Source: Xanthomonas sp. DAR 34887 (GTDB lineage: Bacteria > Pseudomonadota > Gammaproteobacteria > Xanthomonadales > Xanthomonadaceae). Taken from it: a DNA stretch of 64,000 nt. The notes under the pieces were generated by a model. That model made no database searches. It saw nothing but the letters and a program-made list of their open reading frames with translations, and was not told the origin of the DNA. Positions 1 through 7,555 of the stretch are shown here, one piece after another. Numbering within the stretch: the first letter of the stretch is position 1; the number at the start of each line of letters is the position of its first letter. The stretch is taken from contig NZ_CP162490.1 of the NCBI RefSeq assembly GCF_041245805.1, forward strand, positions 1,899,001-1,963,000, written 5' to 3'. The position numbers and the translations under genes are program-made.

Positions 1-714
1 CCGTATCGCGCCGATGCGCTCGACCTGTCGCTGGAGAAGTACTTCGGCTCGGCCAGCTACGTCAGCCTGGCGCTGTTCTACAAGGACCTGCAGACCTACA
101 TCTACCGGCAGAACCTCACCTGGGACTTCACCGGCTACAACCCGGACGGGAAGACCCCGCTGTCCAACATCGGCACCTTCAGCACCTGGGCCAACGGCAG
201 CGGCGGCTACATGCGCGGCATCGAGTTCGCCGCCACCGTCACCGGCGACGTGTTCAGCGAGCGCCTGGACGGGTTCGGCGTGCAGTTCAACGGTTCCTAC
301 ACCGAATCGTCGATCGATCCCGATCCCAGCGACAACTCGCCCGGCACCGACACCATCCCCGGCCTGTCCAAGATCGTCGCCAACGCCACGCTGTTCTACG
401 AAAAGCACGGCTTCGGCGCGCGCGTCAGCCAGCGCTACCGCGATCCCTACCGCGGCGAATACGGCTCGCTGTTCGGCCAGCGCAGCTACCGCAACACGCT
501 CAGCGAGCGCGTCACCGACCTGCAACTGAGCTACGACTTCCCCGACAGCGGCCGCTTGAAGGGCCTGTCGCTGATGTTCCAGGTCAACAACCTGACCAAC
601 GAGGCGTTCCGCACCGAGGTCAGTGCCGCCGGCGTCGCCGCCACCGTGTTCCTGCCCGAGGAATACACCGAGTACGGGCGCCAGTACCTGCTCGGCTTCC
701 GCTACAAGCTCTGA
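1..714 (+). CDS. TonB-dependent receptor, C-terminal part (5' end outside window)
   Basis: The reading frame is open from the first base and ends at 714. The 237 visible residues alternate short aromatic-rich beta strands with loops, as in the barrel of outer-membrane TonB-dependent receptors. The segment LMFQVNNLTNEAFRTE is the usual late-barrel N-L-x-N motif, and the chain ends in an aromatic-rich strand (QYLLGFRYKL). The plug domain, TonB box and signal peptide lie outside the window. The next gene, 69 bases downstream on the same strand, is a secreted family 3 glycosidase, so the receptor probably imports an oligosaccharide released by that enzyme; this substrate is inferred from context only. 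Family assignment is firm, substrate is not. Confidence 0.85.
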   Translation, partial: PYRADALDLSLEKYFGSASYVSLALFYKDLQTYIYRQNLTWDFTGYNPDGKTPLSNIGTFSTWANGSGGYMRGIEFAATVTGDVFSERLDGFGVQFNGSYTESSIDPDPSDNSPGTDTIPGLSKIVANATLFYEKHGFGARVSQRYRDPYRGEYGSLFGQRSYRNTLSERVTDLQLSYDFPDSGRLKGLSLMFQVNNLTNEAFRTEVSAAGVAATVFLPEEYTEYGRQYLLGFRYKL

Positions 715-783
715 TCGCACCGCCTGCCGGAACGGGCGCCACGCCGCAGGTGGCGCCCGCATCGGCCCGATGGAGAAACCCGC

Positions 784-3312
784 ATGTCCACACCGCACCC
801 CTGGGCGCGCGCGCTGCTCGCCGCTGCCACGCTCGCCGCCGTCGCTGCCGTCGCGCCGCCGGCGGCACCGGTATCGGCACCGGCGCCGCTGCGCGACTGG
901 CCGTCGCTGCGCAGCGCGGTCGCTCCCGATCCGGCGATCGAGGCCCGCGTCGAGCAAATCCTGAGCGGCATGACCCTGGCGCAGAAGGTCGGGCAGATGA
1001 CCCAGGCCGAAATCAAGTCGATCACGCCCGAGCAGGTGCGGCAGTACTACATCGGCTCGGTGCTCAACGGCGGCGGCTCGTGGCCGGGCAAGGACAAGCA
1101 CGCGCGCGCGGCCGATTGGCTGCGCCTGGCCGATGCCTACTACCAGGCCTCGATGCGGACCGATGCGCAGGTGCCGATCCCGATCGTGTGGGGCACCGAC
1201 GCGGTGCACGGGCACAGCAACGTGTACGGCGCCACGCTGTTCCCGCACAACATCGGCCTGGGCGCGGCGCGCGACCCGGCGCTGGTCGAGCAGGTCGCGC
1301 GCGCCACCGCCGAGGCCAGCCGCGCCACCGGCATCGGCTGGGCATTCGCGCCCACGCTGGCGGTGGCGGAGGACCCGCGCTGGGGCCGTACCTACGAGAG
1401 CTTCTCGTCCGATCCGGCGCTGGTGCGCAGCTACGCCGGCGCCTACGTGCGCGGCCTGCAGGGCAGGCTCGGCGACGAGGCCAGCGTGCTGGCCACCGCC
1501 AAGCACTACCTCGGCGACGGCGCCACCGCGCACGGTCGCGACCAGGGCGTGGCGCAGATCGACCAGGCGCGGATGCTCAACGTGCACGGTCAGGGTTACT
1601 ACGGCGCGATCGAGGCCGGCGTGCAGACGGTGATGGCCTCCTACAGCAGTTGGAACGACATCGCCGCCGGTGTCGACTACGGCAAGATGCATGGCGCCAA
1701 ACCGCTCCTCACCGAGGCGCTGAAGCGCAAGATGGGTTTCGACGGCTTCGTGGTCTCCGACTGGAACGGCATCGGCCAGGTGCCGGGTTGCAGCAATGCC
1801 AGCTGCGCGCAGGCGATCAACGCCGGCGTGGACATGGTGATGGTGCCCGACGACTGGAAGGCGTTCATCGACAACACCGTGGCCCAGGTGCAGTCCGGGC
1901 AGATCCCGCAGGCGCGCATCGACGATGCGGTGCGGCGCATCCTGCGGGTCAAGCTGCGCGCCGGCCTGTTCGCGCACGCGCCCTCCGCCAGCCGCTATGC
2001 CGGACGTGAGGACGCGCTGCTGCACCGCGACCTGGCGCGGCGCGCGGTGCGCGAATCGCTGGTGCTACTGAAGAACGAGCGCGGTGCGCTGCCGCTGCGC
2101 CGCGGCCAGCGCCTGCTGGTGATCGGCAAGAGCGCCGACAACCTGGCCGACCAGGCCGGCGGCTGGTCGCTGACCTGGCAGGGGACGGATAACCGCAATG
2201 CCGATTTCCCCAACGCGCAGAGCATCCTGGCCGGCTTGCGCGAGGTGGGCGGTGCCGACAGCGTGCGCTACGCCGAATCGGTCGCCGCGGCGGCGCCGGG
2301 CAGCTACGACGCCATCGTCGCGGTGATCGGCGAAACGCCGTATGCCGAGGGCAGCGGCGACATCGTCGCCTCCAGCACGATGGCACACAGCCAGCGCCAT
2401 CCCGAGGACCTGAAGACGCTGCAGGATGCCGCGGCCACCGGCAAGCCGGTGATCGCAGTGCTGCTGTCCGGGCGGCCGCTGTACGTCAACGACCTGCTCA
2501 ACCTCTCGCAGGCCTTCGTCGCCGCCTGGCTGCCGGGCAGCGAGGGCGGTGGTGTGGCCGACGTGCTGTACGGCGGGGCGTACGATTTCCGCGGTCAGCT
2601 GGGCTTCCCGTGGCCGGGCCAGGCCTGCCCGCCGCCGGTGGCGCCGGCCGATCCGGCGCGGCCACCGCTGTTCGCGCTCGGCTACGGCTTGCGCTATGCC
2701 CGCAGCGGCCATGTCGGGACGCTGCCGGTGCAACTGCCGGCCGGCTGCGGCGCGGCCACCACGCTGCCGGTGTTCAACCTGCGCGACGCCGCGCCGTTCG
2801 CGCTGACGCTGGCCGCGCGCGGCCAGCAGCGCGCGCTCGGCGCCGACCTCAACGCGGTGGTGGAATGGCCGCAACCGGATCCGGCGCTGCGCGTGCGCAC
2901 CGTGCAGATCAATACGCAGCAGGACGCCAAGCAGGTGACCTGGCTGGCGCCGGCGCGCCTGCTGGCCAGCGGCGCCGCCAGCCAGAACCTCACCGCGATG
3001 GCGCAGGCCCGCGCCGCGCTGCAGTTCGACGTGCAGGTGCAGCGGGCGCCGAGCGCGCCGGTGACGCTGCGCCTGGGGTGCATGCGCGGCTGTGGCGAGG
3101 GAATCGACATCGCCGCGTCGCTGCCCCCCGCGGGATCCGGCAAGCGCACCGTGAGCGTGCCATTGGCCTGCTTCGCCAAGCGCGGCGCCGACCTCGGCGG
3201 CATCGACATGCCGTTCGCGATCGATGCCGATGCGCCGTTCGCGGCGGCGTTCACCCGCATCCAGGTCGTGGCCGGCGCGGCGGATGCGCCGGATGCGTTG
3301 CGCTGCGATTGA
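784..3312 (+). CDS. Family 3 glycoside hydrolase (exo-beta-glucosidase type), exported
   Basis: 842 residues. An Ala-rich hydrophobic signal peptide occupies about 1-30. The catalytic barrel (about 45-370) has the GH3 signatures WGTDAVHGHSN, KHYLGDG and GFVVSDW; Asp326 of VVSDW is the expected nucleophile. A second alpha/beta domain follows (about 405-610), then a C-terminal beta-sandwich (about 640-842) like that of ExoP-type enzymes. GH3 enzymes of this build remove terminal glucose (or xylose) from beta-glucans in the periplasm. A GGAG ribosome site lies 9 bases before the ATG. It follows a TonB-dependent receptor and likely forms a carbohydrate-use pair with it. The exact glycan cannot be read from sequence. 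Confidence 0.92.
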   Translation: MSTPHPWARALLAAATLAAVAAVAPPAAPVSAPAPLRDWPSLRSAVAPDPAIEARVEQILSGMTLAQKVGQMTQAEIKSITPEQVRQYYIGSVLNGGGSWPGKDKHARAADWLRLADAYYQASMRTDAQVPIPIVWGTDAVHGHSNVYGATLFPHNIGLGAARDPALVEQVARATAEASRATGIGWAFAPTLAVAEDPRWGRTYESFSSDPALVRSYAGAYVRGLQGRLGDEASVLATAKHYLGDGATAHGRDQGVAQIDQARMLNVHGQGYYGAIEAGVQTVMASYSSWNDIAAGVDYGKMHGAKPLLTEALKRKMGFDGFVVSDWNGIGQVPGCSNASCAQAINAGVDMVMVPDDWKAFIDNTVAQVQSGQIPQARIDDAVRRILRVKLRAGLFAHAPSASRYAGREDALLHRDLARRAVRESLVLLKNERGALPLRRGQRLLVIGKSADNLADQAGGWSLTWQGTDNRNADFPNAQSILAGLREVGGADSVRYAESVAAAAPGSYDAIVAVIGETPYAEGSGDIVASSTMAHSQRHPEDLKTLQDAAATGKPVIAVLLSGRPLYVNDLLNLSQAFVAAWLPGSEGGGVADVLYGGAYDFRGQLGFPWPGQACPPPVAPADPARPPLFALGYGLRYARSGHVGTLPVQLPAGCGAATTLPVFNLRDAAPFALTLAARGQQRALGADLNAVVEWPQPDPALRVRTVQINTQQDAKQVTWLAPARLLASGAASQNLTAMAQARAALQFDVQVQRAPSAPVTLRLGCMRGCGEGIDIAASLPPAGSGKRTVSVPLACFAKRGADLGGIDMPFAIDADAPFAAAFTRIQVVAGAADAPDALRCD

Positions 3313-3530
3313 GCCCGAAGCGGGCGCGGGGCGGGCAACGCGACTGCTGCGCCATGCTGCCGTGCGCCGCGCGTTGGCGGCGGTGCCGCCGTCTCCCGCG
3401 CGGCGAAGGCTGTCACACGCAGCTGGACCATCGCGCCCGGCGTGGACCGCGGCGGCGCCGGTGACGCGCGAGGGTCGTCGTCGCGCGACCGGCATCGGCG
3501 GCGCGTCGCCCAACGCGCCGCTACCGCGGG

Positions 3531-3965
3531 TCAGGCAAGGTCCGCGCCGGCATCGCCACGCACCAGCGCGAAACCCTCGTCCAGCCAGCCGGTGACGCCG
3601 CCGATCATCAGCTTCACCGGGCGTTGCAGCGCCGCCAGACGCAGCGCCGCCTTGTCGGCGCCGTTGCAGTGCGGGCCGGCGCAATACACCACGAACAGGG
3701 TGCCGGCGGGGTAGGCGGACAGTTTCCCCTGCACGATCTTGGCGTGGGGCAGGTTGCGCGCGCCCGGCAGGTGGCCCTGTGCGTACAGCGCCGGGGAACG
3801 GACGTCGAGCAGGACGAAGCCGGCGTCGGCGCCGGACAACGCGGCATGCACGTCCCAGCAATCGGTCTCCAGAGAGCGCTTGGCGGCGAAATGGCGCAGC
3901 GCGTCGGCGCTGGAGGCGGCAGGTGTCTGCAGCACGGGATTGTGCACGGGGATGTCCTTTGGCAT
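3531..3965 (-). CDS. Single-domain rhodanese-like protein
   Basis: 144 residues starting MPKDIPVHNP. One rhodanese domain covers about 40-140: the CH2-like segment FVLLDVRSPALYAQGHLPGARNLPH, then the active-site loop after FVVYCAGPHCNGAD, whose first Cys is the likely persulfide-carrying residue. Rhodaneses move sulfane sulfur between thiols; the physiological acceptor is unknown. The frame could open upstream (to 4031), but that would overlap the divergent regulator gene, so the internal ATG at 3965 is preferred. It is divergent from an FtrA-type regulator with only 47 bases between the two starts, filled by a palindrome, so the regulator may control this gene. Confidence 0.85.
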   Translation of the reverse strand: MPKDIPVHNPVLQTPAASSADALRHFAAKRSLETDCWDVHAALSGADAGFVLLDVRSPALYAQGHLPGARNLPHAKIVQGKLSAYPAGTLFVVYCAGPHCNGADKAALRLAALQRPVKLMIGGVTGWLDEGFALVRGDAGADLA

Positions 3966-3972
3966 GGGAATG

Positions 3973-4009
3973 GCCAGTGTGCCGCCGATGCCACGGCGGC
4001 TACACTGGC
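3973..4009. promoter_or_regulatory. Palindrome and -10 box between divergent rhodanese and ftrA genes
   Basis: Outer arms GCCAGTGT (3973-3980) and ACACTGGC (4002-4009) enclose inner arms GCCGCCG (3981-3987) and CGGCGGC (3994-4000), giving a 15-pair inverted repeat with a 6-base centre and one unpaired base. It fills most of the 47 bases between the two starts. On the plus strand TACACT (4001-4006) is a -10 candidate exactly 6 bases before the ftrA ATG. It could be an operator shared by both genes. Operator function is inferred. Confidence 0.5.
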
Positions 4010-4012
4010 AGG

Positions 4013-5002
4013 ATGGACGAACAGCGGTCATTCCCTGCCAAGGCGAACGCGTCGCCGTACGTGGTCGCCTTGGCCTACCCGAACCTGTGCCTGTTCGAGT
4101 TCGGCATCGCCGCCGAACTGTTCGGCCTGCAGCGGCCGGAACTGGATCTGCCCTGGTACCGCTTCGGCGTGGCGATGACCGCGCGCAAGGTGCACAGCGG
4201 CATCGGCGGGCTGCGGGTCGCCGCCGACGGCGGCCTGGAACTGCTGCGCAAGGCGCATACGATCGTGGTGCCGGGCTGGAGCGGGCCGGCGGTGTCGCCC
4301 GGCGCCGCGTTGAAGGCGGCCCTGTGCGCGGCGCATGCCCGCGGCGCGCGGCTGCTGTCGATCTGCTCGGGCGCGTTCCTGCTCGGCCATTGCGGCTTGC
4401 TCGACGGGCGCAGGGCGACCACGCATTGGCGCTATGCGCAGCAGTTCCGGGACTGCTTTCCGGCCAGCACCCTGGTCTGCGATGCGCTGTACGTGGAAGA
4501 CGGCCGCATCGTGACCTCGGCCGGCAGCGCTGCGGGCATCGATGCCGGCCTGCATCTGATCCGCAGCGACTTCGGCACCGCCGTGGCCAACCGCGTGGCG
4601 CAGCGCCTGGTGATGCTGCCGCACCGCGAGGGCGGGCAACGCCAGTTCGTCGCCAGCCCGGTCGCTACGCCGCGCAGCCATCCCTTCGGCGGCGTGTTCG
4701 ACTGGGCGCGGCAGCGGTTGCACACCGGCATCGGCGCCGCCGACCTGGCGCGGGCGGCGGCGATGAGCGAACGCAATTTCTACCGCCGCTTCAAGGCGGC
4801 GATCGGCACCACCCCGGCGCATTGGCTGCAGCAGGAGCGGGTGCGCGCGGCGAAAGCCCTGCTCGAGGAGGGGCGGCTGGATCTGGAGCGGGTGGGCGCG
4901 GCCTGCGGCTTCGCGACGCTGGAGGCGTTTCGCGCCGCGTTCCGGCGCCATGTGGGCGTGGCGCCATCGGTATACCGCAGCAGCTTCGGCTCGTTCGCCT
5001 GA
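4013..5002 (+). CDS. ftrA: GlxA/FtrA-family AraC-type transcriptional regulator
   Basis: 329 residues. An N-terminal DJ-1/PfpI-like domain (about 15-195) has the nucleophile-elbow motif ICSGAF (Cys118), which in this family is usually a sensor rather than an enzyme. A C-terminal AraC helix-turn-helix domain (about 225-325) contains ADLARAAAMSERNFYRRFKAAIGTTPAHWLQQ and the second helix pair GAACGFATLEAFRAAFRRHVGVAPSVYR. The start MDEQRSF fits the spacing to the divergent rhodanese gene. The architecture matches FtrA. The likely target is the divergent rhodanese gene and itself, through the palindrome between them. The ligand is unknown. Confidence 0.88.
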   Translation: MDEQRSFPAKANASPYVVALAYPNLCLFEFGIAAELFGLQRPELDLPWYRFGVAMTARKVHSGIGGLRVAADGGLELLRKAHTIVVPGWSGPAVSPGAALKAALCAAHARGARLLSICSGAFLLGHCGLLDGRRATTHWRYAQQFRDCFPASTLVCDALYVEDGRIVTSAGSAAGIDAGLHLIRSDFGTAVANRVAQRLVMLPHREGGQRQFVASPVATPRSHPFGGVFDWARQRLHTGIGAADLARAAAMSERNFYRRFKAAIGTTPAHWLQQERVRAAKALLEEGRLDLERVGAACGFATLEAFRAAFRRHVGVAPSVYRSSFGSFA

Positions 5003-5068
5003 GGCCAGAATGCCTGCGCGCGCCACGCCGCAAGCGCGCACGCACATGGCGAGGACACCGGCATCGGC

Positions 5069-5074
5069 TACGCT
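5069..5074 (+). promoter_or_regulatory. -10 candidate of the ABC exporter gene
   Basis: TACGCT preceded by CGGC, in the GGCTANNNT context seen at several other starts in this window. It lies 27 bases before the ATG at 5102. No good -35 hexamer is visible at 17 bases upstream. Confidence 0.3.
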
Positions 5075-5101
5075 GCGCGTCTTGCAAGAGGATGCTCCGC
5101 A

Positions 5102-6928
5102 ATGTTCCGCTGGTTCGAGTCGCTGATTCCCGTGTTTCCCGCCATCGACCCGCGCACGCCGCCGCGCGGGGTGTGGCGCTTCTATGCCTTCTACCTGCGC
5201 CCGGTGTGGCCGGTATTCGCCGCCACGCTGGTGGCCGGGCTGCTGCTGGCGCTGGTCGAAGTGGCGATGTTCGATTTCCTGGCACGCATCGTCGACCTGG
5301 TCGCCGAGGCGCCGGGGCCGGATTTCTTCGTGCGTCACCGCGACGAATTGCTGTGGATGGCCGCCATCACCCTGATCGCGCGGCCGCTGCTGACCGGGCT
5401 GCACAATCTGCTGGTCAACCAGGCGATCATGCCCGGGCTGAGCAACCGCACACGCTGGCTGATGCACAACTACGTGGTGCGGCAGAGCCTGAATTTCTTC
5501 CAGAACGATTTCGCCGGACGCATCGCCAACCGGGTCATGCAGACCGGCACCTCGCTGCGCGAATCGGCGGTGCAGATGGTCGATGCGCTGTGGTACATCC
5601 TGGTCTACACCGGCACCGCGCTGTACCTGTTCGCGCAGGCCGACGTGCGGCTGATGGCGCCGCTGCTGGTGTGGCTGGTGGCCTACACGGCGCTGATGGC
5701 GTACTTCGTGCCGCGCATGCAACGGCGCGCGTGGATCGCCTCGGAGGCGCGCTCCAAGGCGATGGGCCGCATCGTCGACGGCTACACCAATATCGCCACG
5801 CTGAAGCTGTTCGCGCATGCCCAGCGCGAGGAGGCCTATGTGCGCGAGTCGATCCAGGAGCTGGCGGTCAAGCACCGTGGGCAGACCCGGATGACCACCG
5901 CCATGGATTTCTCGATCGCGGCGTTGAACGGTTTCCTGATCGTCGGCACCTGCGCGCTGGCGCTGTGGCTGTGGAGCCAGGGGCGGATCAGCGTCGGCGC
6001 GATCACCCTGGCCACCGGGCTGGTGATCCGCATCCACAACATGTCCGGCTGGATCATGTGGGTGGTCAACGGCATCTTCGAGGACATCGGCACGGTGCAG
6101 GACGGCATGGAGAGCGTGGCCCAGCCGATCCAGGTGCAGGACCGCGCCGATGCGCAGGCGTTGCAGGTCAGCCGCGGCGAGGTGCGTTTCGAGCACATCC
6201 ATTTCCACTACGGCAAGCGTGGCGGGGTGATCGCCGGGCTCGACCTGCAGGTGCGGCCGGGCGAGAAGATCGGCCTGGTGGGGCCGTCGGGCGCCGGCAA
6301 ATCGACCCTGGTCAATGTGTTGCTGCGGCTGTACGACCTGGAGAGCGGGCGCATCCTGATCGACGGCCAGGACATTGCCGCGGTGACCCAGGAAAGCTTG
6401 CGCGGGCAGATCGGCCTGGTCACCCAGGACACCTCGCTGCTGCACCGCTCGATCCGCGACAACCTGTTGTACGGCCGCCCCGACGCCAGCGAGGCGCAAC
6501 TGCTGGCGGCGGTGCGCAAGGCGCGCGCCGATGGTTTCATCGACACGCTGCGCGACGGCGAAGGCCGCAGCGGTTATGAGGCGCATGTCGGCGAACGCGG
6601 GGTCAAGCTGTCCGGCGGCCAGCGTCAGCGCATCGCCATCGCCCGCGTGCTGTTGAAGGACGCGCCGATCCTGGTGCTGGACGAAGCCACCTCGGCGCTG
6701 GATTCGGAAGTGGAGGCGGCGATCCAGGACAGCCTGGACGAACTGATGGCGGGCAAGACGGTGATCGCGATCGCGCACCGGCTCTCGACCATCGCGCGCA
6801 TGGATCGCCTGGTGGTCATGGACCAGGGCGCGATCGTCGAAACCGGCACCCATGCCGAACTGGTCGCGCGCGGCGGCCTGTACGCACGGCTGTGGGCGCG
6901 GCAGACCGGCGGTTTTGTCGCGGGGTAG
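5102..6928 (+). CDS. ABC exporter, fused membrane and ATPase domains
   Basis: 608 residues in the half-transporter layout. Residues about 25-330 form the six-helix type I exporter membrane domain. Residues about 360-600 form the nucleotide-binding domain, with Walker A GPSGAGKST (about 394), signature LSGGQRQR (about 503), Walker B ILVLDEATSALD and the H-loop IAHRLST. It should work as a homodimer in the inner membrane exporting lipid, drug or peptide; substrate not evident. The first 20 residues with WFESLIPVFP recall small ABC exporters common in Proteobacteria. It stands alone, with a weak -10 candidate upstream. The 3' side was altered by a MITE-like insertion that separates it from a likely terminator at 7449. 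Confidence 0.9.
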   Translation: MFRWFESLIPVFPAIDPRTPPRGVWRFYAFYLRPVWPVFAATLVAGLLLALVEVAMFDFLARIVDLVAEAPGPDFFVRHRDELLWMAAITLIARPLLTGLHNLLVNQAIMPGLSNRTRWLMHNYVVRQSLNFFQNDFAGRIANRVMQTGTSLRESAVQMVDALWYILVYTGTALYLFAQADVRLMAPLLVWLVAYTALMAYFVPRMQRRAWIASEARSKAMGRIVDGYTNIATLKLFAHAQREEAYVRESIQELAVKHRGQTRMTTAMDFSIAALNGFLIVGTCALALWLWSQGRISVGAITLATGLVIRIHNMSGWIMWVVNGIFEDIGTVQDGMESVAQPIQVQDRADAQALQVSRGEVRFEHIHFHYGKRGGVIAGLDLQVRPGEKIGLVGPSGAGKSTLVNVLLRLYDLESGRILIDGQDIAAVTQESLRGQIGLVTQDTSLLHRSIRDNLLYGRPDASEAQLLAAVRKARADGFIDTLRDGEGRSGYEAHVGERGVKLSGGQRQRIAIARVLLKDAPILVLDEATSALDSEVEAAIQDSLDELMAGKTVIAIAHRLSTIARMDRLVVMDQGAIVETGTHAELVARGGLYARLWARQTGGFVAG

Positions 6929-6947
6929 GGTATCGGCGAACGCAAGT

Positions 6948-6973
6948 TGTGGGGGCGACTTCAGTCGCGACGG
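6948..6973 (+). repeat. REP-like copy, diverged
   Basis: GTGGGGGCGACTTCAGTCGC and its flank form a diverged version of the short palindromic REP found elsewhere in the window (consensus TGTAGGAGCGGCTTCAGCCG then CGACA). It lies just after the ABC exporter stop and just outside the left end of the MITE-like element. Confidence 0.6.
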
Positions 6974-7002
6974 GCGTTATCGGTACAGCCCGCCGCGAGT
7001 GA

Positions 7003-7327
7003 AGGGCACGGCATAACCCCAAAAAGCACGTCGATGCACTTGCGAGACGCCGATACGCCCAGCCTGCAGGTCCGGCACCGATAACGTTCGAGATGTCATG
7101 GAGTGGCAAAGGCGCATTGGCGGTAGACGGTGCCGTTGCGGGCGCGTTTTTCATGGCGCCTTGGCATCACGGCTACTTCGTCCTCCTGTCGCGGCTGAAG
7201 CCGCTCCTACAAGAGCACGGCGCGCATGTGTAGGAGTGGCTTCAGCCGCGACAGGAAAAAGGAACACGCCATAGCCCACGCGCAGCGTGCCGTGCATCTT
7301 CCGGAATGGAGCTATTAGAGGTGTCCT
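7003..7327 (-). mobile_element. MITE-like element, copy A (~325 bp, non-coding)
   Basis: Its right end GGAGCTATTAGAGGTGTCCT (7308-7327) is a terminal inverted repeat partner of a shorter, degraded left end (AGGGCACGGCATAACCCC, 7003-7020). The whole interior is the reverse complement of the element at 15659-15977, clearly alignable end to end, including the central REP pair. No ORF of use lies within. Outside the right end, a half REP (GAAGTCGCTCCCACAAC) suggests insertion into a REP. It sits between the ABC exporter and the DUF885 gene. Confidence 0.7.
7185..7255. repeat. REP pair inside MITE copy A
   Basis: Two inverted copies at 7185-7211 and 7229-7255. Each is itself a palindrome around CGGCTGAAGCCG. 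Both belong to the REP family of this genome. Confidence 0.8.
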
Positions 7328-7379
7328 GAAGTCGCTCCCACAACACTTTGAGCGGCGTTATCGCAATCGTGCTAACGCC

Positions 7380-7406
7380 CCCACAGTTTGCTGCGCAAAC
7401 AGTGGG
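7380..7406. other. Hairpin in the intergenic region 6929-7555
   Basis: CCCAC-A-GTTTGC and GCAAAC-A-GTGGG pair around a TGC loop with one A/A mismatch. The rest of 7328-7448 shows no gene. The full gap 6929-7555 holds a REP, a MITE-like element, this hairpin, a terminator and a GGGATTCGGG-type repeat. Confidence 0.45.
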
Positions 7407-7448
7407 CCCCAGCTCATCGCCTTCCAGATCCCCCGCGCCTGTCGGCGC

Positions 7449-7475
7449 GCCCCCTTGACTCAAGGGGGGCTTTTT
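7449..7475 (+). terminator. Intrinsic terminator, plus strand
   Basis: GCCCCCTTGA and TCAAGGGGGGC flank one base and are followed by TTTTT. It is oriented to end plus-strand transcripts, hence the ABC exporter gene that ends 520 bases upstream. The MITE-like element now lies between them. The same motif, ending CTTTTCTCCAG, occurs after bamA. Confidence 0.7.
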
Positions 7476-7520
7476 CTCCAGATGGATCGTGCGGTCTTCA
7501 GGTGCGAGGAACCGCTTTTA

Positions 7521-7550
7521 CGAATCCCCACTCCCGAATCCCCACTCCCG
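7521..7550. repeat. GAATCCCCACTCCC repeat, single arm
   Basis: Two tandem units of GAATCCCCACTCCC directly downstream of the DUF885 gene stop. This is one arm of the inverted-repeat family seen at 32808, 34081 and 45097. The upstream GTCTTCAGGTGC (7495-7506) is also shared with the 45097 copy. Confidence 0.6.
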
Positions 7551-7555
7551 GCCCG

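Noticed and set aside
4028..6853. 941-residue minus-strand frame over ftrA and the ABC exporter
   Set aside because: Spans two unrelated genes on the other strand and has no recognisable domain.
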